Shown here piece by piece: positions 36,098 through 43,935 of a DNA stretch of 64,000 nucleotides; within the stretch, counting starts at the first letter, position 1; each line of letters begins with the position of its first letter. The DNA is taken from assembly GCA_003220535.1 (NCBI GenBank), contig QHSU01000089.1, positions 1 through 64,000 on the forward strand. Reading direction: 5' to 3'. Under the pieces are notes generated by a model. It was not told where the DNA came from and searched no databases. It saw only the letters and a program-made list of their open reading frames with translations. Made by a program: the position numbers and the translations under genes. The stretch is from Candidatus Rokuibacteriota bacterium. Lineage in GTDB: Bacteria > Methylomirabilota > Methylomirabilia > Rokubacteriales > CSP1-6.

Positions 36098-37435
36098 ATG
36101 TCTGATCACTCTGCCGCGCCCACGAGCTGCGAGACGACGCTGAGCCGTCGCATCGCGACGCACGCCGCGCGGCTCACGATCATCGGTCAAGGGTACGTCG
36201 GCCTCCCGCTGGCCGTCGAGTTCGCCAAAGCCGGCTTCTCGGTCGTGGGATTGGACACCGACCCCGACCGTATCGCGGCCCTCGCGACTGGCCGTTCCCA
36301 CGTGCCCGACGTTGGGAGTGAGGAGCTGCAGGCCCTCCTCCGAACCGGACGTTACGAGGCGACCGCGGAGCCTGCCGTCCTGGCCGAGAGCGACGCGGTC
36401 ATCATCTGCGTCCCCACGCCGCTGCGGAAATCGAAGGACCCGGACATCTCCTACGTCGTCGCCGCGTCCCGGGAGGTCGCCACCCGGTTCCGCCCGGGAC
36501 AGCTGATCATTCTGGAGAGTACCACCTACCCGGGCACCACCGAGGAGCTGCTCCTACCCCTGTTCGAGGAGCACGGGGCCAGAATCGGCGAGGATCTGTT
36601 TCTCGCGTTCTCCCCGGAGCGTATCGACCCCGGGAACCCCACCTTCAGGGTCAAGGACATCCCGAAGGTGGTGGGCGGCCTCACCCCGGCCTGCACGCGT
36701 CTGGCGGCCGCGCTCTACCGGGAGATCGTGCCGCGCGTGCATGTGGTCTCGACACCGAAGGTGGCCGAGCTCGCGAAGCTCTACGAGAACGTCTTCCGGA
36801 ACGTCAACATCGCGCTGGCCAACGAGTTCTCTCTGATGTGCCGGTACCTGGGGGTCAGCACCCGGGAAGTCATCGATGCGGCGGCGACGAAGCCCTTCGG
36901 CTTCATGCCCTTCTACCCCGGCCCGGGGATCGGCGGGCACTGCATCCCGGTCGATCCGCTCTACCTTTCCTGGAAGATGCGTCTCACGGGCTACGAGGCC
37001 CGATTCATCTCCCTGGCCGACGACATCAATCGGGCGATGCCCGCGCACGTGCTGAGCCTCGTCGGCGAAGCCCTCAACGACGCGGGGCGGGCCCTCAAGG
37101 GCAGCCGGATCCTCGTGCTGGGCGTCGCCTACAAGCGCGGCATCGGCGACACGCGGGAGTCGCCGGCCTACGAAATCATCGCCACGCTCCGCCGCAAGGG
37201 CGCCCACGTCTTCTACGCCGATCCCCACGTGCCGACGTTCTCGGTGGACGGGACGGAGCTCAAGGCCGTGGAGCCGACCTACGACGAGCTGCGAGCGGCC
37301 GACTGCGTGCTGATCCTCGCCGACCACTCCGAGTTCGACTACACGGCGATCGCCCGCGACGGCCAGCTGATCGTCGACACGCGGAACAGCATTCCGGAGA
37401 TCCAGGGCTCGCGCGGACGCGTGGTCAGGCTCTGA
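36098..37435 (+). CDS. UDP-N-acetyl-hexosamine 6-dehydrogenase (WbpA/WecC type)
   Basis: 445 residues. The NAD-binding motif is GQGYVGLPLAVEFAKAGFSV. PTPLRKSKDPDISYV, LESTTYPGTTEELL and AFSPERIDPGNP are characteristic of the GlcNAc/ManNAc branch of the UDP-glucose/GDP-mannose dehydrogenase family. The catalytic Cys lies in GIGGHCIPVDPLYLSWK. With the oxidoreductase, acetyltransferase, aminotransferase and 2-epimerase genes downstream it fits the WbpA step, UDP-GlcNAc to UDP-GlcNAcA. ManNAc as substrate cannot be excluded. Confidence 0.9.
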   Translation: MSDHSAAPTSCETTLSRRIATHAARLTIIGQGYVGLPLAVEFAKAGFSVVGLDTDPDRIAALATGRSHVPDVGSEELQALLRTGRYEATAEPAVLAESDAVIICVPTPLRKSKDPDISYVVAASREVATRFRPGQLIILESTTYPGTTEELLLPLFEEHGARIGEDLFLAFSPERIDPGNPTFRVKDIPKVVGGLTPACTRLAAALYREIVPRVHVVSTPKVAELAKLYENVFRNVNIALANEFSLMCRYLGVSTREVIDAAATKPFGFMPFYPGPGIGGHCIPVDPLYLSWKMRLTGYEARFISLADDINRAMPAHVLSLVGEALNDAGRALKGSRILVLGVAYKRGIGDTRESPAYEIIATLRRKGAHVFYADPHVPTFSVDGTELKAVEPTYDELRAADCVLILADHSEFDYTAIARDGQLIVDTRNSIPEIQGSRGRVVRL

Positions 37436-37597
37436 TTCGAGCGGGTCCAGGGACTGTGAAAAATGCTGCGGCACGTAGGTAGGGAGCTTCATCAAATGGG
37501 TGGCCGCCTACCCGAGTCCGAACACCGCGTGCGGGTCCCCCAGCGCCAATCCCCTGAAGCTCAAAGCATTCCAATAACTCTGGATAGTTCCGTGGCA

Positions 37598-37613
37598 TGG
37601 CATCTATCTTGCC
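37598..37613 (+). promoter_or_regulatory. sigma-54 promoter of the initiating sugar-transferase gene
   Basis: TGGCATCTATCTTGCC has GG at 37599-37600 and GC at 37611-37612, exactly 12 apart, with consensus-like TGGCA and TTGCC elements. Transcription would begin near 37624. It covers the first ATG (37597) of the following frame, which argues that this ATG is not the real start. A CTACCC half-site lies about 89 bp upstream (37508-37513). The 161-bp gap before it shows nothing else. Confidence 0.65.
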
Positions 37614-37656
37614 CCAGCGTATTACCACTACTATGGGTCTCCCCGAGGTAAAAGCC

Positions 37657-38820
37657 TTGTTCTCCAGTTCCTCTCGAAACGGGTCATCGACTGAGGCGCA
37701 CGGGCTCCTGCCCGAGCCTATGTTCCTTCGCGCACTCCGCCTGGAGCGCAAGCGGGCCGAACGGTCGCGCAAGCTCTTCGTGCTGATGGTGCTCGATCTC
37801 GCGACGCCCCCCCAGAAGAGGGACGCCAAGAACCCCCTGAGCCGCGCCGTGCCCGCCATTCTCTCGTCGATCAGGGAGACGGACATCGCCGGTTGGCACC
37901 AGGACCAGGCGGCGCTCGGCGTCATCTTCGCGGAGCTCGGACCCGCCGACAAGAAGACCATTCTCGAAGCCCTACGCGGCAAGGTGAGCGCCGTGTTGCA
38001 GTCGAGCCTGAAGGCGGAAGAGCTCACGGGTCTGCGCGTCACGTTCCACACGTTCCCGGAAGACTGGGGCGACGAAGAGACCGGGCTGCCGATCGAGAAG
38101 CTCTACCCGGATCTGGTGCAGCGCGACGAGTCACGAAAGGTGCCCCAGGCGATCAAGCGCGGCATCGACGCCCTGGGCAGCGCGATGGCGCTGCTGATCC
38201 TGTCACCCATTCTGCTGGTCGTCGCTCTCGCGATCAAACTGACCTCGCCCGGGCCCATCCTGTTCCGCCAGAAGCGGATCGGCCAGTATGGCGTCCCCTT
38301 CACGTGCTTCAAGTTCCGCTCCATGTACACCGGCAACGATCCGCGGATCCACATGGACTACGTCAAGCAGTTCATCGCCGGGAACAACGGTCACGGCGCC
38401 GGCGCTCCGAACGGTCAGGCCACGAACGGCGCGACCAAGAACGGCAACACCACGAACGGCGCCGTGTACAAGATCACCAAGGACCCACGGCTGACGAGCG
38501 TCGGGCGACTCCTGCGCAAGACCAGCCTGGACGAGCTCCCGCAATTTCTCAATGTCTTGCGGGGGGACATGTCGATGGTTGGGCCTCGCCCGCCGATCCC
38601 CTACGAGCTCGAGGCCTACGACATCTGGCATCGGCGGCGCCTGCTCGAAGTGAAACCCGGGATCACCGGCCTCTGGCAGGTGAACGGGCGCAGCCGGCTC
38701 CCCTTCGACGATATGGTGCGCCTCGATCTCCGCTATGCGACGACGTGGTCGCTCTGGCTCGATCTCAAGATCCTTCTGCGGACGCCGCAGGCCGTGTTCT
38801 CCGGTGAGGGCGCGTACTAG
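37657..38820 (+). CDS. initiating sugar-phosphate transferase with degenerate GGDEF-like N-domain
   Basis: The C-terminal half is a polyprenyl-phosphate glycosyl-1-phosphate transferase of the WcaJ/PssY kind: KRGIDALGSAMALLILSPIL (re-entrant membrane helix), GPILFRQKRIGQYG, FKFRSMY, TSLDELPQFLNVLRGDMSMV, VGPRPPIPYE and PGITGLWQVNGRS. It would start repeat-unit synthesis on undecaprenyl phosphate. The N-terminal ~130 residues (ERKRAERSRKLFVLMVLDL; SSIRETDIAGWHQDQAALGV) look like a GGDEF fold with the signature lost. An Asn/Gly-rich insert follows FIAGNNGHG. The frame opens at 37597, but the sigma-54 site suggests a later start: TTG 37657 behind GAGG, or ATG 37633. Confidence 0.88.
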   Translation: MFSSSSRNGSSTEAHGLLPEPMFLRALRLERKRAERSRKLFVLMVLDLATPPQKRDAKNPLSRAVPAILSSIRETDIAGWHQDQAALGVIFAELGPADKKTILEALRGKVSAVLQSSLKAEELTGLRVTFHTFPEDWGDEETGLPIEKLYPDLVQRDESRKVPQAIKRGIDALGSAMALLILSPILLVVALAIKLTSPGPILFRQKRIGQYGVPFTCFKFRSMYTGNDPRIHMDYVKQFIAGNNGHGAGAPNGQATNGATKNGNTTNGAVYKITKDPRLTSVGRLLRKTSLDELPQFLNVLRGDMSMVGPRPPIPYELEAYDIWHRRRLLEVKPGITGLWQVNGRSRLPFDDMVRLDLRYATTWSLWLDLKILLRTPQAVFSGEGAY

Positions 38821-38876
38821 CCTCATCCCGTTCGGCTTCGACCCGGCACATTCCTCAACTTGCGGGTGAATACACC

Positions 38877-39878
38877 ATGATTCGAATCGGCGTCATTGGC
38901 TACGGCTATTGGGGTCCGAACATCGTCCGCAACCTGCGCGGCCTCGAAGGCTGCCACGTGGCGGGCGTCTGCGACCAGAACTCCAAGGCCCTCAAGCGCG
39001 TCAGGCAGGCGCACCCAGACCTGGCCGTCACCACGCAATCCTCCGACCTGCTCACGTCGCCGGACATCGACGCGATCGCGGTGGTGACGCCCGTCTGCGC
39101 ACACTTCGACCTGGCGAAGGCCGCCCTGGAGAACGGCAAGCACGTCTTCATGGAGAAGCCGTTCACCTCCACCACGCGACAGGCCGAGGAGCTGATCGAG
39201 CTGGCCGAGCGGAAGAGTCTCCGGATCATGGTCGACCACACCTTCCTGTTCACGGGCGCGGTGCGGAAGATCCGTGAGCTCATCGACGAGGGGGTGCTGG
39301 GTGACCTCTACTACTACGACTCGACGCGGGTCAACCTGGGGCTCTTCCAGCACGACGTGAGCGTCGTGTGGGACCTCGCACCCCACGATCTCTCGATCAT
39401 GAGCTTTCTCATCCCGCAGGAGCCGGAAGCGGTTGTCGCGACCGGGCAGTCGCACCTCAACGGGCTCGTGGACGTGGCGTTCCTCACCGTCTACTTCCCG
39501 GGTAACACCATCGCGCACATCAACGTCAACTGGCTGTCGCCGGTGAAGGTCCGGACGACGTTGCTCGGCGGCGAGAAGAAGATGCTGGTCTGGAACGACC
39601 TGGAGGCCGACGAGAAGATCAAGATCTACGACAAGGGCGTCCAGATGGCCAGCGGACAGGGGCTGTACGAGCTGATGGTGAGCTATCGTTCCGGCGACAT
39701 GTGGGCGCCGCGCGTCGAGCAGGCCGAGGCACTGAAGGTCGAGCTCGGCTACTTCATCGAGTGTGTCACGAAAGGCCAGACGCCCATCAACGACGGCGTC
39801 GCCGGCCTGCGTGTGATCAAGCTGCTCGAGGCGGCGGACCGCTCGCTGGCCGAGCGCGGCCGCGCGGTCCAGCTATGA
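38877..39878 (+). CDS. Gfo/Idh/MocA oxidoreductase (WbpB/WlbA-like)
   Basis: 333 residues with the NAD-binding IRIGVIGYGYWGPNIVRNLR start, CDQNSKALKRVRQ, VVTPVCAHFDLAKAALE and the family's EKPF motif (VFMEKPFTSTTRQAEEL). WDLAPHDLSIMSFL carries the catalytic-region His. WbpB/WlbA oxidises the C3 hydroxyl of UDP-GlcNAcA before transamination. The next gene, an acetyltransferase, overlaps it by 4 bp, the usual WlbA-WlbB pairing. A second copy is fused to its acetyltransferase at 50240. Confidence 0.87.
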   Translation: MIRIGVIGYGYWGPNIVRNLRGLEGCHVAGVCDQNSKALKRVRQAHPDLAVTTQSSDLLTSPDIDAIAVVTPVCAHFDLAKAALENGKHVFMEKPFTSTTRQAEELIELAERKSLRIMVDHTFLFTGAVRKIRELIDEGVLGDLYYYDSTRVNLGLFQHDVSVVWDLAPHDLSIMSFLIPQEPEAVVATGQSHLNGLVDVAFLTVYFPGNTIAHINVNWLSPVKVRTTLLGGEKKMLVWNDLEADEKIKIYDKGVQMASGQGLYELMVSYRSGDMWAPRVEQAEALKVELGYFIECVTKGQTPINDGVAGLRVIKLLEAADRSLAERGRAVQL

Positions 39879-40372
39879 GCGAATTCCTGAGCATCACGCC
39901 CGACGTGAAGCTGGGCGAAGGGGTCAAGCTCTCCCGGTTCATCAATCTGTACGGGTGTGAAATCGGCGACCACACCAAGATCGGCGCCTTCGTCGAGGTG
40001 CAGAAGAACGCTCGGATCGGTAAGAACTGCAAGATCTCCAGCCACACGTTCGTCTGCGAAGGGGTGACAATCGAGGACAACGTCTTCGTCGGCCACGGCG
40101 TGATGTTCATCAACGATTCCTACCCGCGGGCCACCAAAGCGAACGGCGCTTTGCAGACCGAGCAGGACTGGAAGGTCGAGCCGACGGTGGTGCGACAGGG
40201 CGCGTCGATCGGCTCCGGGGCGACCATCCTGGCCAACGTCACCATCGGTGAGCACGCTCTGATCGGCGCGGGCAGCGTGGTGACCCGCGACGTGCCGGCC
40301 CATGCGATCGTGGCCGGCTGTCCCGCGCGCCTGTTGCGGTTCGCCGAGAACGGCGCGAACGCGGCGCGATAG
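39875..40372 (+). CDS. left-handed beta-helix N-acetyltransferase (WbpD/WlbB-like)
   Basis: 165 residues (start ATG 39875, ATGA overlap) made mostly of hexapeptide repeats (IGDHTKIGAFVEVQKNARIG, CKISSHTFVCEGVTIEDNVF) and ending GAGSVVTRDVPAHAIVAGCP. The segment GVMFINDSYPRA is typical of WbpD, which acetylates the 3-amino group of UDP-GlcNAc(3NH2)A. Length is slightly short of the usual ~190. A small hairpin (GACCCGT/ACGGGTC, 40382-40402) follows the stop. Confidence 0.87.
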   Translation: MSEFLSITPDVKLGEGVKLSRFINLYGCEIGDHTKIGAFVEVQKNARIGKNCKISSHTFVCEGVTIEDNVFVGHGVMFINDSYPRATKANGALQTEQDWKVEPTVVRQGASIGSGATILANVTIGEHALIGAGSVVTRDVPAHAIVAGCPARLLRFAENGANAAR

Positions 40373-40424
40373 GGACCACGCGACCCGTCGATTGCACGGG
40401 TCCGAACCTCGGAGAAGGTGGGGC

Positions 40425-41078
40425 GTGCTTACATTGGAATTCGCCAAGCCGCGAGACCACGGGATGCGCATCCTCTGTGTGGGCGCCCACAGCGATGACA
40501 TCGAGATCGGCTGTGGCGGCACCATCCTGCGGCTCTTGTCCCAGTATCGAGATGCCGAGATCAGCTGGGTCGTGCTCGGATCGAGTGGCGAACGAGACGA
40601 CGAAGCGGTCACGAGCGCCGAGCAGTTCCTGCAGGGGGCGTGGCGGAAGGACATCATTGTCGAGCACTTCCGGAACAGCTTCTTCCCGTATGTCGGCGAG
40701 GAGATCAAGTCGTTCTTCGAAAAGCTGAAGATGAGAGTTACTCCCGACATCGTCTTCACCCACTTCCGGAGCGATCTCCACCAGGATCATCGCCTGGTGT
40801 CGGAGCTGACGTGGAACACGTTCAGGAATCAGCTGATCCTCGAATACGAAATCCTGAAGTACGACGGTGACCTGGGCTCACCGAACGTCTTCGTCCACCT
40901 GGACGAGGCGACCTGCCAGAAAAAGATCAGCGTGATCATGGAGTGCTTCAAGAGCCAGCAGGACAAGGATTGGTTCACCCCCGATGCGTTTCTGTCGCTA
41001 TTGAGGATTCGGGGCGTCGAATCCAAGGCGCCCCAAAAGTATGCCGAAGGCTTCTACTGTCGAAAGGTCATTCTGTAG
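40425..41078 (+). CDS. PIG-L family deacetylase
   Basis: About 217 residues from GTG 40425 (behind GGAGAAGG). An ATG at 40464 (MRILCVGAHSDD) is the alternative. The family's zinc/Asp motif GAHSDDIEIGCGG and the HQDHRLV motif (HxxH) are both present. PIG-L-type LmbE enzymes remove acetyl groups from N-acetyl sugars, nucleotide sugars or lipid-linked sugars. Here the target is probably an acetamido-sugar of this polysaccharide (inference). The gene is slightly richer in A+T than its neighbours. Confidence 0.85.
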   Translation: MLTLEFAKPRDHGMRILCVGAHSDDIEIGCGGTILRLLSQYRDAEISWVVLGSSGERDDEAVTSAEQFLQGAWRKDIIVEHFRNSFFPYVGEEIKSFFEKLKMRVTPDIVFTHFRSDLHQDHRLVSELTWNTFRNQLILEYEILKYDGDLGSPNVFVHLDEATCQKKISVIMECFKSQQDKDWFTPDAFLSLLRIRGVESKAPQKYAEGFYCRKVIL

Positions 41079-41130
41079 CTGACGTCGGGTCAGCCGCCTT
41101 TCTTTCCCGCCACAGAGGACACCAAAACAC

Positions 41131-42159
41131 ATGCGCATCCTGGTCACCGGCCACAAGGGCTACATCGGCACCGTGATGGTGCCCATGCTGCTCGCCGCCG
41201 GCCACGACGTGGTCGGGCTCGACAGCGACCTGTTCCGCCAGTGCACCTTCGGCCCTGGCATCCACGACGTTCCAGAGCTTCAGCTCGACCTCCGGGACGC
41301 CCAGACGCGGCACCTCGAGGGCTTCGACGCCGTGGCCCACCTCGGCGCCCTCTCCAACGATCCGCTGGGCGACCTCAACCCGGACATCACCTACGACATC
41401 AACCACGCCGCGTCGGTGCGGTTGGCCCGGCTCGCCAAGGAGGCGGGCGTGGCCCGCTTTCTCTACTCCTCGTCCTGCAGCAGCTACGGCCAGGCCGGAG
41501 ACGAGCTCGTGGACGAGACGGCGGACCTTCGCCCGATCACGGCTTACGCGATCTCGAAGGTCCGGGTCGAGCAGGACGTCGCGAAGCTGGCGGACGACCG
41601 ATTCAGCCCGACGTTTCTCCGGAACGCGACGGCGTACGGCGTCTCCCCACGCCTGCGGTTCGATCTCGTCCTGAACAACCTCGTGGCCTGGGCCTACGCC
41701 CAGGGCCGGGTCCACATCAAGAGCGACGGCACGCCGTGGCGTCCCATCGTTCACATCGAGGACATCTCGCGCGCGTTCGTGGCGGTGCTGGCGGCGCCGC
41801 GCCAGGTGGTCCACAACCAGGCGTTCAACGTGGGCCAAACCGAGGAAAACTATCGGATCCGGGACCTCGCCGAGATCGTCCAGGAGGTCGTTCCCGGCTC
41901 GCGCATCGAGTACGCGAAAGACGGGGGACCGGACCCGCGCTGCTACCGGGTCGACTTCGGCAAGATCCATCGCCAGCTGCCCGAGTTCAAGCCGCGGTGG
42001 AACGCGCGTCGCGGCGCCGAGGAGCTTTACGCCGCGTACCGGGCGGCCGGCCTGGTCATCGACGATTGCGAAGGGCCGCGCTTCAAGCGCATCGATCACC
42101 TGAAGCACCTGATGGCGAGCCATCGCGTGGACGCGACGCTCCGCTGGAGGAGCGCGTAG
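41131..42159 (+). CDS. extended-SDR nucleotide-sugar epimerase/dehydratase family protein
   Basis: 342 residues: ILVTGHKGYIGTVMVPMLLA (GxxGxxG), VAHLGALSNDPLGD, Ser motif LYSSSCSSYG and catalytic YAISK. The TDE triad of true 4,6-dehydratases is absent (SCSSYG instead of STDEVYG), so an epimerase, reductase or ketosugar role is more likely. It stands at the head of a compact set with a C-methyltransferase, an RfbC-like epimerase and a cytidylyltransferase, so the substrate is presumably a CDP- or dTDP-linked deoxysugar. It ends 1 bp before the next gene. Confidence 0.82.
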   Translation: MRILVTGHKGYIGTVMVPMLLAAGHDVVGLDSDLFRQCTFGPGIHDVPELQLDLRDAQTRHLEGFDAVAHLGALSNDPLGDLNPDITYDINHAASVRLARLAKEAGVARFLYSSSCSSYGQAGDELVDETADLRPITAYAISKVRVEQDVAKLADDRFSPTFLRNATAYGVSPRLRFDLVLNNLVAWAYAQGRVHIKSDGTPWRPIVHIEDISRAFVAVLAAPRQVVHNQAFNVGQTEENYRIRDLAEIVQEVVPGSRIEYAKDGGPDPRCYRVDFGKIHRQLPEFKPRWNARRGAEELYAAYRAAGLVIDDCEGPRFKRIDHLKHLMASHRVDATLRWRSA

Positions 42160-42160
42160 C

Positions 42161-43390
42161 ATGGCCGGCTGCCTCTTCTGTTCGGAGCCGCTGCGGCAGA
42201 CCTTCGTCGACCTCGGCATGTCGCCGCTCTGCGAGAGCTTTCTGACGGCCGAGCAGGTCAACCAGATGGAGCCCTTCTATCCGCTGCACGTGTGGATCTG
42301 CGAGCGCTGCTTCCTGGTCCAGGTCGAGGAGTACGTGCGGCCCGAGGGCATCTTCACGGAATACGCCTACTTCTCCTCGTATTCGGACAGCTGGCTCGCC
42401 CACATGCGCGCGTACGCGGACATGATCACAGCTCGGCTGGGTCTCGGCGGGCAGAGCAAGGTGGTCGAGCTCGGGAGCAACGACGGCTACCTCCTGCAGT
42501 ACTTCGTCGCCAAGGGCATTCCGGTTCTCGGCGTCGAGCCCGCGCGGAACGTCGCCCAGACCGCGATCGCCCGCGGCGTCCCGACGGTGACCAAGCTCTT
42601 CGGCCGCCAGACCGCCCGCGAGCTCGTCGCCGAGGGCGTGCAGGCCGACCTCGTCTGCGGTGCGAACGTCCTGGCGCAGGTGCCCGACGTGAACGACTTC
42701 GTCGGTGGCATCAAGCTCCTCTTGAGACCGGGCGGGGTTGTGACCGTCGAGTTCCCGCACCTCATGCGGCTGATGGCCGAGAACCAGTTCGACACGATCT
42801 ACCACGAGCACTTCGCGTACTTCTCGTTCCTGACCGCCGAGCGGATCTTCGCGGCGCACGGCCTGACCCTGTTCGACGTCGAGGAGCTGCCCACGCACGG
42901 CGGCTCGCTGCGGATCTACGCCCGCCACGCGGAGGACGCGTCCAAGCCCGTGGGCGAGCGCGCCGCGAAGCTCCGCGCGCGTGAGGAGTCGGCCGGTCTC
43001 GACCGCCTGGAGACCTACGCCTCGTTCACCGAGCAGGTGCACGAGACGAAGCGGCGACTGCTCGAGTTTCTGATCGGCGCCCGCCGCCGGGGCAAGCGCA
43101 TCGCGGGCTACGGCGCGCCCGGCAAGGGCAACACGCTCCTCAACTACTGCGGCGTCCGCACCGACTTCGTCGAGTACACGGTCGACCGCAACCCGTACAA
43201 GCACGGCCGGTTTCTTCCCGGTACGCACATTCCGATCCATCCGCCGGAGAAGATCGCGGAGACGCGCCCCGACTACGTCCTGATCCTCCCCTGGAACCTG
43301 AAGGAGGAGATCATGGAGCAGCTGGCGGCGATCCGGAGCTGGGGCGGCCAGTTCGTCGTTCCGATCCCGGACGTCAAGGTCTACCCATGA
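42161..43390 (+). CDS. nucleotide-sugar C-methyltransferase with zinc-binding N-domain
   Basis: 409 residues in the three-domain order of TylC3/NovU-type C-methyltransferases. An N-terminal zinc domain (CLFCSEPLRQTF ... WICERCFLVQV, residues 4-50) precedes a SAM-binding Rossmann core (VVELGSNDGYLLQYF near residue 105; IYHEHFAYFSFLTAERIF, the conserved catalytic Tyr-His-Glu-His stretch) and the C-terminal domain (IAGYGAPGKGNTLLNYC). It adds a methyl branch at C3 of a 4-ketodeoxysugar nucleotide, implying a branched sugar in the polymer. The stop overlaps the epimerase gene as ATGA. Confidence 0.9.
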   Translation: MAGCLFCSEPLRQTFVDLGMSPLCESFLTAEQVNQMEPFYPLHVWICERCFLVQVEEYVRPEGIFTEYAYFSSYSDSWLAHMRAYADMITARLGLGGQSKVVELGSNDGYLLQYFVAKGIPVLGVEPARNVAQTAIARGVPTVTKLFGRQTARELVAEGVQADLVCGANVLAQVPDVNDFVGGIKLLLRPGGVVTVEFPHLMRLMAENQFDTIYHEHFAYFSFLTAERIFAAHGLTLFDVEELPTHGGSLRIYARHAEDASKPVGERAAKLRAREESAGLDRLETYASFTEQVHETKRRLLEFLIGARRRGKRIAGYGAPGKGNTLLNYCGVRTDFVEYTVDRNPYKHGRFLPGTHIPIHPPEKIAETRPDYVLILPWNLKEEIMEQLAAIRSWGGQFVVPIPDVKVYP

Positions 43391-43935
43391 TCTTCACCGA
43401 GACTCCCCTGGCGGGCGCGTTCGTCATCGAGCCGGAGCTGCTGGAGGACGCGCGGGGGTTCTTCGCCCGGACGTGGTGCTCGCGCGAGTTCGAGACGCGC
43501 GGGCTGGTGACGCGCATCGCCCAGTGCAGCACCTCCTTCAACAAGCGGAAGGGCACGCTCCGCGGCATGCACTACCAGGCGCTCCCCTTCGCGGAGACGA
43601 AGATCGTCCGGTGCATCCGGGGCTCGATCTACGACGTGATCGTCGATCTCCGCCCGAGCTCGCCCACCTTCACGCGGCATTTCGCGGCCGTGCTGACGGC
43701 GGAGAACCGCAAGATGCTGTACGTGCCGGCGGGGTTCGCGCACGGCTTTCAGACACTCGAGGACGACACCGAGGTCTTCTACCAGATCTCCGAGTTCTAT
43801 TCCTCCGCGCACGCTCGTGGCGTCCGGTGGGACGACCCCGCGTTCGGGATCCGGTGGCCCGACGACGAGCGCACGATCGTCGACCGCGATCGGACCTATC
43901 CCGATTTCCGCCTGGCCTTCGCCACCGATCCATGA
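43387..43935 (+). CDS. dTDP-4-keto-6-deoxyhexose 3,5-epimerase-like protein
   Basis: A 182-residue cupin of the RfbC/RmlC family: FVIEPELLEDARGFFARTWC, GTLRGMHYQ with the catalytic His, and KMLYVPAGFAHGFQTLEDDT with the metal-free cupin core. FYQISEFYSS, where RmlC has its catalytic Tyr, is followed by the usual GVRWDDPAFGIRWP. RfbA, RfbB and RfbD are absent from the window. Together with the CDP-sugar and methyltransferase genes it more likely epimerises a branched CDP/dTDP-4-ketosugar than makes rhamnose (inference). Confidence 0.88.
   Translation: MIFTETPLAGAFVIEPELLEDARGFFARTWCSREFETRGLVTRIAQCSTSFNKRKGTLRGMHYQALPFAETKIVRCIRGSIYDVIVDLRPSSPTFTRHFAAVLTAENRKMLYVPAGFAHGFQTLEDDTEVFYQISEFYSSAHARGVRWDDPAFGIRWPDDERTIVDRDRTYPDFRLAFATDP

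Noticed and set aside
38840..38880. Sigma-54 site before the Gfo/Idh/MocA gene (CGGCAC ... TTGC)
   Set aside because: GG and GC are about 17 bases apart, not 12.
41131..42159. SDR as the missing CDP-glucose 4,6-dehydratase
   Set aside because: The active-site segment reads SSSCSSYG and lacks the Asp-Glu pair of dehydratases.
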